Shown here: positions 12,701-18,042 of the stretch, piece by piece
Layout of the letters: each line of letters opens with the position of its first letter
Position numbering within the stretch: the first letter of the stretch is position 1
Assembly (NCBI GenBank): GCA_002452515.1
Contig: DKEN01000039.1
Coordinates: forward strand, 25,756 to 50,466
Reading direction: 5' to 3'
DNA: 24,711 nt
DNA from: Spartobacteria bacterium UBA6821
Lineage (GTDB): Bacteria; Verrucomicrobiota; Verrucomicrobiia; Chthoniobacterales; UBA6821
Notes under the pieces: model-generated
The model's input: the letters and a program-made list of their open reading frames with translations, nothing else
What the model was told of the DNA's origin: nothing
Database searches by the model: none
Program-made: the position numbers and the translations under genes

Positions 12701-15490
12701 AGGTTGGGACTGTGATCCGGTGCTGTCAAAAAGGGAAACTGCATTGATCACGCCGTATGGGGCCAAATCCGCCATCAGAGAAATCGAGCCTCCGGGGGCG
12801 GTGATGCTTCCATCAATGGTCACATTGGCTGCTTCCAGAGAAACCGATCCATTGACACCGGCATTCAGAGCAGTATCAACGGGCAGCGTGATGGTTCCAT
12901 CATGATTGAGAACCGTCAGGTTGCCAAAACTATCAGATGAGACCAGATCGGGGGAAAGGATCATGGAACTCTCGGAAGAGGTTCCATTGACGGCAAAGGT
13001 GATGGTTGGGGCGTAGGGAGAAACCGTATTGATGTTTCCATTCACCAGAGACTCTCCAAAGAGATCAAGAGTCAACGAGGAGCTCGAGGGCAAGGTGCTC
13101 AACGAGGCTGTTTCTCGAAGCTGTCGGGGGCCTGTCACCGTTGTACCAATCATGCTGCCACTGAGGAGTTGTAAGGGTGCCTGAATCGCAATGCTTCCGC
13201 CATCGGCCCCGCTGATATAGGGAGCCTGATATTGGGGGGTCGTCGGATTCAGAATGCTCGTGAATGTTTTGGTGATTCCCCACTTGGCATCAGTCTCTGT
13301 TTCAGTGCCCGTATAAATTCCGCTATACACCCTGTCCGGTGTGGCTTGGGAAATATCAACGAGATGCCCCTGATAGATGAGTTTGGTGGTCGAGAAATCC
13401 CCTCCCGAATACTGCGTCCACCCGCCCGAGACATTGATGGCAGAACCTGCCTCCGTCGTCACAGAGCCTCCCGCATCCAGCGACACTGATCCCCCCTGCT
13501 CGGTGAGCTGTCCCACCGTTTTCTCAATAAGCGCAGCATAGCCGGTGGCATCGCCAAGAGGCGTGCCGACCCAGTAATACGTCACCCCGTCGTACGTATA
13601 GGTTCCGATCATCCGCATATCGATCGTCAGGTTTTGGCCGCGAACGTTGTTGTTTCCCTGTTGAAGGGGACTGTCGGCCAGCTCCGCCCCACGCATCTGA
13701 AGTGTCAGGAAATTCTGGGAACTATTCACCTCCACATCCGTCGAGCCACCCACATCAATGATGGATCCGGAACTCAAGTCAATCTGACCGCTTGTGTAGA
13801 TGAAATCGGAATTTATCCCGTTCAGAAACCAGTTGCCGGCTTTAATATTCACTCCGCTGGCAAGAGAGAAACCGGTTTGGGAAAGGGCTCCGGACGTTGT
13901 GATCGCACCGGGGGCGTCAATGATTGATCCTGAAGCCATCTCCACCGTTTGGCCGATGATGGAGACCACTGGATTGAGCGCCAGCTCACTCCCTGTGATC
14001 GTGGCGGTGCTACTCCACTCTGGAAGAATCCTCATCACGCTTCCTCCTCCGATCTCAACCTGACCGGTGTTCAGATAGAAAAAGAGCCCTCCGGTAAGCC
14101 CGTTTGCCGTATATTGAGTGTTGAGTTGGGCGTTGTAATTGGCTTGCAGATCAATACGGCCGTTGAAGGAAACCGAGGTGCTGCTATCGATCACCCCATC
14201 CTGCTGCACCGTTTTTCCTGCGATGGTGACATCCCCTTCCGGGGTATAGAGATAGCCGCCATTATCCGCGATGCCTGTGAAACCCGTTGTGCTTGCTCCG
14301 GTCAGCACGGAGTGGGTTTGGATGCCGGAACCATCGACTTTGCCCACCGTGACATCCAGCCCTCGCAGAGTCGGATCGGAAGAGGGATGAGGTGTGAGAG
14401 CCACCTGTAAACCTGCAGCCAGAATGGTCTGCCCGTTCGGCGTACTGATACTTCCATCATTATAAACATCAGGCCCGATCAGAGCAACCAAACCACCTGA
14501 ATGGCTGGCATTGACCGGCGCGCTGATTGAGGCTCCCTGTTCGACCACCACATCACCGAGAGAGGCACTGACCACAACATTCCCCTTGTTGTTGGGATCG
14601 TAAGAACTCGGATCTAGTGCGGTGAAGAGAAATTGAGCCACGCTGTTGGGGAAATTCACAATTCCGCTTGCCGTCACCCCATCCAAAGCATCTCCAGCAA
14701 GGTTCTCATTGATCGGCAGCGTAGAGGCCACCAGGGCGTGGGTATTCACTTGGGAACCGTTATGAAAGAGAATCCCGTTCTGGTTCAGAATATAGACCTG
14801 ACCCTGCGCGGTGATGGAGCCATAGATCTGGGAGGGATTCACATTCCCCATCACCTTGTTGAAGGCAATCCAGGTTCCGACATTGTTTCCACCTGCACTC
14901 TGATCGAAGTTCACCTTGGTCTGCGGCCCAACGCTGAAGTGATTCCAGTAGAGGTAGGCACTCTGAGATTTTTGCGTGACCGTCACCGTATTCCCGCTTT
15001 GGTTCAGCGAGCTCACGCCACCCCAGGTCACCGGCACTGTTGGGTATTTGGAGTTCATGGCTCCCGTGGGATTATAGGCATCCAGCCAGCCAACTTTCAG
15101 GCCGTTAGGGGTCCCCGCAGGTGCCATGATGGCATGGGCCCTTGCCTGCATCGCCTGCATGGCCGTAACCGCCGAGTCGGTTTTTTGAAGATCCGCCTGG
15201 GCCAGTTGGCTCGTGAGAGAAGCCGAGGCGGCACCGGCATTCTGCAGGTTTGCGGCTCTTCCCGCGCCTCCACCATTGCCCCCTCCACCGCTCATTGCCT
15301 GACGCGCACTCATCGCCAAAAGTGCGGGGCTAGCAGAGAAGAAAAGCGTGAGAGAAAGAAACGCCGAGAGAAGACGCAGAGGGAAACCTGCAACCTTAAA
15401 TTTAAATTCCGAAGCCTGATTGTCCCCCTCGACAAATCGGGCCAAGCGCATTCCGCAGGCAACAGATTGTGAAGGGTGAAAGAGACGCAT
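3710..15490 (-). CDS. Giant filamentous-haemagglutinin-family protein (about 3,926 aa; TPS domain, beta-helix, DUF3739-like end)
   Basis: A predicted secreted or surface adhesin of the two-partner secretion (type Vb) class. An extended N-terminus carries a hydrophobic signal (about 35-59, ending SASPALLA). A Gly/Ala linker follows, then a TPS/haemagglutination-activity domain at about 150-265 with NPSQIYGSI and NQNGILFHNGSQV. The long body has repeated GGSI/GSLTL-type strands typical of a right-handed beta-helix. Family landmarks are RGAELADSPLQ, DISQATPDRVYSGIYTG, SYTLLPASYA, and, near 3,250-3,830, the DUF3739-type region with LAPPTLNAAALSGSI and IDAGDAGIRSSGNLN. The protein ends with SIISVEVLGYGGG and an acidic tail. 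A CBM5/12-like module is inserted at about 1,818-1,860. The ATG at 15490 was chosen over a TTG at 15589 because the longer reading crosses a conserved regulatory site and gives an implausible N-terminus. No TpsB (FhaC/ShlB) partner is in the window. The ligand is unknown. Confidence 0.9.
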   Translation of the reverse strand: MRLFHPSQSVACGMRLARFVEGDNQASEFKFKVAGFPLRLLSAFLSLTLFFSASPALLAMSARQAMSGGGGNGGGAGRAANLQNAGAASASLTSQLAQADLQKTDSAVTAMQAMQARAHAIMAPAGTPNGLKVGWLDAYNPTGAMNSKYPTVPVTWGGVSSLNQSGNTVTVTQKSQSAYLYWNHFSVGPQTKVNFDQSAGGNNVGTWIAFNKVMGNVNPSQIYGSITAQGQVYILNQNGILFHNGSQVNTHALVASTLPINENLAGDALDGVTASGIVNFPNSVAQFLFTALDPSSYDPNNKGNVVVSASLGDVVVEQGASISAPVNASHSGGLVALIGPDVYNDGSISTPNGQTILAAGLQVALTPHPSSDPTLRGLDVTVGKVDGSGIQTHSVLTGASTTGFTGIADNGGYLYTPEGDVTIAGKTVQQDGVIDSSTSVSFNGRIDLQANYNAQLNTQYTANGLTGGLFFYLNTGQVEIGGGSVMRILPEWSSTATITGSELALNPVVSIIGQTVEMASGSIIDAPGAITTSGALSQTGFSLASGVNIKAGNWFLNGINSDFIYTSGQIDLSSGSIIDVGGSTDVEVNSSQNFLTLQMRGAELADSPLQQGNNNVRGQNLTIDMRMIGTYTYDGVTYYWVGTPLGDATGYAALIEKTVGQLTEQGGSVSLDAGGSVTTEAGSAINVSGGWTQYSGGDFSTTKLIYQGHLVDISQATPDRVYSGIYTGTETETDAKWGITKTFTSILNPTTPQYQAPYISGADGGSIAIQAPLQLLSGSMIGTTVTGPRQLRETASLSTLPSSSSLTLDLFGESLVNGNINTVSPYAPTITFAVNGTSSESSMILSPDLVSSDSFGNLTVLNHDGTITLPVDTALNAGVNGSVSLEAANVTIDGSITAPGGSISLMADLAPYGVINAVSLFDSTGSQSQPLYDVVVDKQTGEIMAQYGASSGGKTTVINADGTISSVSSALLKHYDAGVVTVGSEATISTAGLLVNDSLSSSSRDLNPVALNGGSIAIAGYQVALKPGGVLNVSGGALLTPGGSTAYGNAGSISIDSGQASFVSGDPVTDIHNGSLQLAATLEGYAGMGASAGTLAISAPAIQIGGSSSDSRILNLTPDFFDQGGFGTFNLTGIGLNVGTSTADFVPGINIAAGTTIQPEVTSEMALPSAGTVSWQSFLQPSSYRPAANLTFNAQGLSDANLQVGDTMLVRGNLVMGEGASITLNPQIALSGSGVTTSTGSLTLKGQTVAVLGSITVPGGSITISGGSSYVSNVQNPVSALITVDLASSARLSTAGEALFIQDPLGMRQQFGAVLPGGSISVNGNILAESGSVLNASGASGVYDLFPYQLGMAESATPEGILPTSVIPYNVESAGGVISLQGAQELYSDAALMAQSGGFTAAGGILSISSGRFYQSTETSEPTDLNLSVGQGGSVIPTSFQKSGSAAIGQALASLGGIAEGGGHIAGDSFAGGGFDAVTLGGNVLFHGPIDLSVQGSLTIATGGVLFADSTVNLSASYVALGTRFVAPLQPNDKNYTTIFGSSATQPIFTAPSFGTGELNVVAKLIDIGNLSLQNIESANLTSLDGAIRGDGTLDIAGKLVLKAAEIYPVSGVDFTMVAYNHDALTGVAESSGGVGGSITVEQSGSMNLPLSAAGTLSLYAASITQGGSLLAPFGNINLGWDGSGLQPGDPLTGADVPKGENQTITSLPQVEKLGLLSGSITSISAVDPATGVALSIPYGTSADGSTWDNIAGYNITTTGLNLSGTGVTLSKSVLLTAQDIITQKGSLIDLQGGGDVTASEWISGLGGTINLLGTASSSWSASANYSAGALVTYQGKTWSARQANDGVTPSIGSSWTQVASSYAIIPGYTANYAPTGYGDGSLGVGSQITLSGGAGLPAGSYTLLPASYATQPGAYLISATSLSESLAGSFTQPDGSVIVSGTRFNGLDTAVTTPQTTSLFQLYSPNTLAARAQYESLSANSFFLGTSSQPANAGKLVFNASASMSLNGNVFGKGGAGGAGASIDISSPLAIDITQNGTGGISGDVILGADQLSSWSFGSLLLGGERGTASDGLTPVTVTASSVTVESGATLTGNDIILAGNDGITLDQGASIIASDSSVAPNENLSVTGDGALLRISSDQNTSLTRSGSDDTAVSGYTIGAGVKLSGASITLDSSGNASISSSALLDGQVINLSAGTIALNFDGTTESGALNLSGNALKSLSTAQALSLLSYNSIDFHGSGLLGSSSLGSLSLHAGEILGDNNGVDSILASSILLDNAKNSTDPSAGTPSATGGSLSLAGRVLTLGTGALSIGGFQNVTATENGGIEGAGKGSLITAGNLTLNTPVLTGAGSAVTTISSGGVLKMTPTGSSALTPGLGASFSLKGSSVDISVPVLLPSGSLAVTALSGDVTIFSLLDVAGTSQSFFNVVKYTSAGAISLASDTGSVDLAAGSSLNLNAPSVAGSAGSLSISTPLGTSTFGGSMSAKAANGAAGSFTMDVASYNSGFLAPLESTLTSDGFTDSQSLRLRSGDITVSDVQAHSYTLSADAGSITVNGTIDASGENAAGTGTGGAIALQASGSVVLDSGSLLTVHADTYDSAGKAGSVFLSAGAEINGNIDSSAVLDLQSGSAIDLGVTAAATSIQDVGGVLHLRTPEAALQNITLASSITGASSIKVEGYKLYQVSGSAGTITTTLRSTIASDIANFYGSAGVNSGAASSILASLDANLTTANQGILNLAPGVEIINQSGGLTLGSDWDLSSLRAGVNKTPGFLTLRSSGSITFNASLSDGFKSSAYNAKLLSQNTALPANFQSWAYQITAGADLGAANPNAVVAGSGANITLGIPYAQGGPNVAPNSGPGGPGQGAMTSEALAGYYQVIRTGTGNISINTSGDLQFWNQFSSIYTVGVQVTDPTLGGTFDTPNPVFYGQSGGLNPYLGYQQETSAANAAQYSYGGGNIAVHVGGNMTQLALDINGNTIADSEEELPSNWLYRRGALDPTTGNFLNVTTPLSEIESTSWWVDFSNFFDNFGALGGGNITLNAAGDISNINASIPTNYRMPGHVAGSTVAIAPNAATGVELGGGNLEVKAGGNIDAGVYYVEKGNGSLNAGGSIISNPTRDPNNPTITGSTPDTPQSYLPTTLFLGKGNFDVQAGGNILLGPVANVFLTPQGVNNSYWYKNYFSTYASTDQVNVTSLGGNITFREEAVTSSDSIPEPMLQLWMEAFTFGSATGFSDVANYQPWLRLAESDISNFGTLLSLAPPTLNAAALSGSITIQGNYTTTPSPTGNITLVASGSINGLTYAGTSGGQATWISSQINLSDADPSLVPGVSTPLSMRTALISFGETLNNSSIQISQIANGNTDATISGNALPDLAQTIDALFAESGSYAGSYATIQTKAALNDSILLHAADALPLQFYAQSGDISGLTLYSAKQSDISAGGSITDVGLYIQNNASSDISVVSAGGDIIPYDPTSPLQQLAQAASSGSLQSGDIQISGPGTLEVLAGDNVDLGNNPGSGDPTINVGITSIGNARNPALPFTGADIIVSAGIKLPTGLSSPDALKLQDFVSTVLDGPDGATYLTELSDAMTYSGDPLSGTITAASFASGSSQLSGEEKAKLELQLFYLVLRDTGRNHNKVSSSGFGSYATGEKAIESLIGSSAGTGSIITWSQDIATVNGGNIDLFAPGGGLTLASISSKTTGVAPGIITEGGGGINIYTQQNVSIGVGRIFTLKGGDIMIWSDQGNIAAGSSAKTVQSAPPTQVLIDPTSGNVETDLAGLATGGGIGVLETVAGVPPGNVDLIAPSGVIDAGDAGIRSSGNLNLAATKILNASNIAASGSTSGAPPAAAPASAPNLGSASAAASAGAANNSAAQTAANNSSAQTTEPAASIISVEVLGYGGGDGSDDDESSDPNKAKPDATPAQQAAL
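9911..10040 (-). other. CBM5/12-like (chitin-binding type 3) module inside the giant protein
   Basis: Residues about 1,818-1,860 of the giant protein (numbered from the ATG at 15490) run from Trp1820 to Trp1856. They show the pattern W-x5-Y-x2-G-x-x-V-x-Y-x-G-x-x-W-x-A, then GVTPSIGSSWTQV. This is the layout of the small aromatic-rich CBM5/12 domain that binds chitin or related glycans. It sits between two segments standard for filamentous-haemagglutinin-family proteins (GGTINLLG before, YAIIPGYTANYAPT after), so it looks like an insertion in a surface loop. The motif is seen directly. Glycan binding is inferred, and the target could be chitin, peptidoglycan or another polysaccharide. Confidence 0.65.
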
Positions 15491-15532
15491 AAAAGGGTTG
15501 GTCAGAGTACCACGGCGGGTGCAATTCCAATT

Positions 15533-15550
15533 GTTACAATTTCGACATAT
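15533..15550. promoter_or_regulatory. Divergent copy of the 11-nt-period direct-repeat element, upstream of the giant gene
   Basis: The plus strand reads GTTACAA-TTTC-GACATAT. The first 12 bases equal those of the two better copies at 18011 and 21843, while the second half-site is degenerate. It lies 43 bp upstream of the chosen start of the giant gene and 220 bp upstream of the divergent Sel1 gene, so it could act on either. I see no convincing -10 hexamer at a fixed distance. The exact match of GTTACAATTTCG in three upstream regions is observed; function as a regulator site is inferred. Confidence 0.45.
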
Positions 15551-15769
15551 TTCGGCTCGAGGCAGAGGGGAACCCAACACTCCACTCAAACGCTCACGCT
15601 CTCGGTGATATCTCGCAAAGCCTCTTTCCAGCAGTCACGAGCGACCCGCACATCGAATACGATCTGGAATCCTTCATGCTCACCTGAAGACTTTCTCAGG
15701 AGAGGATCGGCAGGGTGGTTTTCAATTGAGACTTTCCTCATCAATCTGATTTTCCGTAATTTCATTTCC

Positions 15770-16435
15770 ATGAATCGCACACTATCACGACTTATTCAAT
15801 CGTCTTTTATTGGAATAGCCTTCCTGCTCTGCCAACAGACGTCCCAATCCGCCTCGTCCAGCATCAACACCAACGCAGCCACACAGAATGCCGAAGACCA
15901 GTACAAGCTTGGCGGAGCCTATTACCGAGGAGAAGGAGTTAAGCAATCCTATGAACAAGCTGGTTTCTGGTGGCGCAAGGCAGCCGATCAGGGCAACCAC
16001 AAAGCGATGCATAATCTCGGTCTTCTCTTTCTCGACGGAAATGGAACTCCGCGCAACGAGGTTGAGGGCTACCGTTGGATCAAAATGTCTGCCGATGCCG
16101 GAGATCCCCTTTCTCAATTCCTTATCGGCACTCTACTCATTCAGGGACGGGGAGTTTCCAAAAACACCAACGAAGGCATTGCCTGGATTAAAAAATCGGC
16201 TGATGCCGGAAATGCCAATGCTCTCGCCAAGCTGGGACAGGACTACTACTTCGGCGACGACGGCCTCCCCAAGGATCTCTCAAAGGCAGTGCCCCTGATC
16301 AAGTCTGCGGCAGAAAAGGGAAATCCCTGGGCGTGTCAGACTCTCGGTCTGCTTTATCTTCGCGGCGATGGAGTTCCCAAGGATGATGATGAATCCAGCA
16401 AATGGCTTACCAAATCGCACCAGCATGGCAATTAG
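15770..16435 (+). CDS. Exported Sel1-repeat protein (five repeats)
   Basis: A 221-residue protein with a signal peptide (1 to about 28, hydrophobic core SSFIGIAFLLC) and five Sel1-like repeats with an exact 36-residue period: about 41-76, 77-112, 113-148, 149-184 and 185-220. Each repeat follows A-x2-LG-x2-Y-x2-G-x-GV-x9-A-x2-W-x2-KAA-x2-G. Sel1 repeats form paired helices in a solenoid that mediates protein-protein contacts, so an exported scaffold role is likely but the partner is unknown. The Cys at 21 is not in a good lipobox (FLLC), so signal peptidase I cleavage is more likely. The ATG at 15770 was chosen because it begins the signal peptide; an upstream in-frame start at 15476 would overlap the giant gene's 5' end. 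It is divergent from the giant gene, with 279 bp between starts. Confidence 0.9.
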   Translation: MNRTLSRLIQSSFIGIAFLLCQQTSQSASSSINTNAATQNAEDQYKLGGAYYRGEGVKQSYEQAGFWWRKAADQGNHKAMHNLGLLFLDGNGTPRNEVEGYRWIKMSADAGDPLSQFLIGTLLIQGRGVSKNTNEGIAWIKKSADAGNANALAKLGQDYYFGDDGLPKDLSKAVPLIKSAAEKGNPWACQTLGLLYLRGDGVPKDDDESSKWLTKSHQHGN

Positions 16436-16459
16436 GAAAAAAAATGCGGAAACCGTTGA

Positions 16460-16505
16460 GAGGGCGGGCTGTCTGGAGTTTAGATGATGGATTCAACCCG
16501 CCCTC
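16460..16505. terminator. Possible shared terminator hairpin between convergent genes
   Basis: A 9-bp perfect stem, GAGGGCGGG (16460-16468) and CCCGCCCTC (16497-16505), flanks a 28-nt loop. It sits between the Sel1 gene (plus) and the small membrane protein gene (minus) and touches the latter's stop codon. In the minus direction a run of eight T lies about 16 nt past the stem, farther than usual. There is no T tract in the plus direction. A terminator is plausible but atypical. Confidence 0.35.
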
Positions 16506-17043
16506 ACTGCGGCATTTGCATGGCCTTGTAAGTCTCGTCTCCATAGAGCGCACGGAAATTCTCGTCCGCATCCTGACGCGCCTTTTTCCAGACCTTCCTG
16601 TATTCCGGCGAGTAAGGTGACACCCCCGAGGTTTCTACGGAGGCGGTAAAGTTGGAGGCTATCTCCTGTACATCATGTTGAAAATCAGGGGCACTGTTGC
16701 TCAATTTTTCGGCATTTTCGAAGACAACCGGCACCTCTGGCTGCGGCACCGGGGCTTCACTTTTCCGGGAGACAGCGGTCGTCTCGCCCCCCGTTGAGGA
16801 GTCACCCTGCGAGGAATCCCCCCCCCCTTGTACCGCCTCCAGACTCATTTTTGAATCAGCAGGAGTGGGCGACGATATCCCCGTCCTCACGGGGGGAGTA
16901 GAAAGTCCGATTAAGGAAGCCTGATGATCCTGAGAAGCCTCCCGATTGAGCGATCTCCAAGTACCCATCAGGTTGAGGACAAGGGAACCGAGCACGATTA
17001 GCACCAGTGTAAGAATCACTGCACGATGCGTCTTCTTCGTCAT
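16504..17043 (-). CDS. Small single-pass membrane-anchored protein of unknown function
   Basis: A 179-residue protein I do not recognise. A short basic N-terminus (MTKKTHR) precedes a hydrophobic helix (about 8-27). A long low-complexity linker rich in Ser, Gly, Pro and Thr follows, then a C-terminal helical segment of about 40 residues ending in YRKVWKKARQDADENFRALYGDETYKAM. This predicts an inner-membrane anchor with a small periplasmic domain. The ATG at 17043 was chosen because a start at 17115 would translate straight through a terminator hairpin. The sequence before the ATG (AAGAGTAAGAG) is purine-rich and is the nearest thing to a ribosome binding site in the window. It follows the PEP-CTERM protein A gene in the same direction, just past a terminator. 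Confidence 0.75.
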   Translation of the reverse strand: MTKKTHRAVILTLVLIVLGSLVLNLMGTWRSLNREASQDHQASLIGLSTPPVRTGISSPTPADSKMSLEAVQGGGDSSQGDSSTGGETTAVSRKSEAPVPQPEVPVVFENAEKLSNSAPDFQHDVQEIASNFTASVETSGVSPYSPEYRKVWKKARQDADENFRALYGDETYKAMQMPQ

Positions 17044-17060
17044 ACTCTTACTCTTGGGAC

Positions 17061-17096
17061 AAAAAACAAATCGGCACACCGTGAAGGTGTGCCGAT
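17061..17096 (-). terminator. Rho-independent terminator after PEP-CTERM protein A gene
   Basis: A perfect 11-bp stem, ATCGGCACACC (17070-17080) and GGTGTGCCGAT (17086-17096), has a 5-nt loop. Reading the minus strand, it is followed at once by TTTGTTTTTTG. It begins 28 bp past the PEP-CTERM protein A stop and ends only about 18 bp before the start of the next gene on the same strand. It may therefore also serve as a conditional terminator in that gene's leader. Confidence 0.85.
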
Positions 17097-17123
17097 GGTC
17101 ATTACATATGGACAACTCAGGAT

Positions 17124-17900
17124 TTACTTGGCCATGCGACGGCGAGAGACCACCAGAAGCATCACCCCACCAACTCCAAGCAGGAGATAAGTGGAGGGCT
17201 CAGGCACCGCAGCGACCTCGGAGATGGTACCATCACTGCCCAGCAGCATCTGATAGTTCAGATAGGTTCCTAGCAAACTGGAAGAACCTAATGGATTATT
17301 ATACATATCCACAGAACTTCCGAGAGAGGTCTCAATGGGATTGATGTTGGAATCATCGAAAACAGAGCCTGCATTAATTCCGGCATAGGAACTCCAGGAA
17401 GAGGTGTCTGCTGACAACATGAAGACACCATTCGTGGTCGTACCACCACCGCTCAGAGTGGCGGTCACCCCGCTGTTATACTCCACGAGCAGATTGCCAA
17501 AAGTGTCATTCTGATTTGCATAACTGGTCTCAAGCTGCTGGGCAGATTGACCCGCAGGTGTCGTCGAGGCTTGGGACATCGTAATCGTATTGTTTCCTCT
17601 GTTGAATCCGTAAATACCATACTGAAGGTTGAGGCTGGCATTGGAGGCCCAGTTGGTTCCAAAGACCTGACTCAGATCGGAGCTGATATTCACTGGAGTG
17701 AATGAAGAGGGAATGACCCCATTGGTATAGAGTCCCAGATTGATCACCAAATCCATATTTTCAGTTCCCGAGGCGTCCTCAATGCCTAGGAGAAGATCTC
17801 CATTAGTTGCGGTGAGAGGAGCTGCGTGAGAACTGCTCTGTCCGACAAGCGTCAGCAGGGCGAAGAAGGGAAGAAGAAGGTATTTTTTTGTAGCTTTCAT
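17124..17900 (-). CDS. PEP-CTERM sorting domain protein (paralogue A)
   Basis: A 258-residue exported protein. It has a signal peptide (1 to about 27, ending SSSHA) and, at the C-terminus, a PEP-CTERM tripartite signal: VPEPSTY (from about 232), a hydrophobic helix (LLLGVGGVMLLVV) and a basic SRRRMAK tail. In known systems this signal is processed by an exosortase and is tied to exopolysaccharide or biofilm-producing bacteria; no exosortase gene is in the window. The central domain is not one I can name. It shares long identical stretches with paralogue B, including NISSDLSQVFGTNWAS, TTPAGQSAQQ and SWSSYAGINAGSVF. The ATG at 17900 begins the signal peptide and lacks a Shine-Dalgarno sequence. 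The conserved direct-repeat element lies 111 bp upstream. Confidence 0.92.
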   Translation of the reverse strand: MKATKKYLLLPFFALLTLVGQSSSHAAPLTATNGDLLLGIEDASGTENMDLVINLGLYTNGVIPSSFTPVNISSDLSQVFGTNWASNASLNLQYGIYGFNRGNNTITMSQASTTPAGQSAQQLETSYANQNDTFGNLLVEYNSGVTATLSGGGTTTNGVFMLSADTSSWSSYAGINAGSVFDDSNINPIETSLGSSVDMYNNPLGSSSLLGTYLNYQMLLGSDGTISEVAAVPEPSTYLLLGVGGVMLLVVSRRRMAK

Positions 17901-17995
17901 GGAATATTCGGTTTTAGAAAAGGGATGCAGTCAAGGCGGCAGCTAATAGTTGAATGCACAAGTAGTGAAACTTATTACTCGCTATGCTTTTGCCA

Positions 17996-18028
17996 GTCAT
18001 GCTCTCAATTGTTACAATTTCGTCACAA
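17996..18028 (-). promoter_or_regulatory. PhoB/OmpR-type direct-repeat element with a conserved CATGAC, upstream of PEP-CTERM protein A
   Basis: The plus strand has GTTACAATTTCGTCACAA at 18011-18028. On the transcribed minus strand this reads TTGTGAC-GAAA-TTGTAAC, two near-identical heptamers with an 11-nt period. Nine bases downstream on the minus strand is CATGAC (17996-18001), a weak -10-like hexamer found at the same spacing in the copy near 21843. The element starts 15 bp beyond the stop of PstS-like A and precedes the PEP-CTERM A start by 111 bp. The arrangement matches Pho-box architecture; which regulator binds is inferred. Confidence 0.6.
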
Positions 18029-18042
18029 TTCGCCTTCCTCGA

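Noticed and set aside
14633..15472. Long plus-strand ORFs opposite the giant gene (also 5837-6538 and 8001-8729)
   Set aside because: They are antisense shadows of a repetitive, codon-biased gene. Their translations have low-complexity, unfamiliar sequence and no domains, while the minus strand is a continuous family member.
3710..15490. Repeated short motifs in the giant gene as a possible repeat array or CRISPR-like element
   Set aside because: The recurrence is at protein level (Gly/Ser/Thr beta-helix turns) with varying spacing and no exact DNA repeat with uniform spacers.
15490..15589. A TTG start at 15589 that would lengthen the giant protein by 33 residues
   Set aside because: The extension is not signal-like, and the conserved GTTACAATTTCG element lies inside it. 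The ATG at 15490 leaves the element in the upstream region.
15586..15780. A minus-strand ORF of 64 codons (51 from an inner ATG) just before the giant gene
   Set aside because: It overlaps the start of the Sel1 gene on the other strand, has no recognisable domain or ribosome binding site, and lies in a region where several frames are open by chance.
17044..17115. An upstream ATG for the small membrane protein
   Set aside because: Its first 24 codons run through the terminator hairpin of the previous gene; the ATG at 17043 directly begins the membrane anchor.
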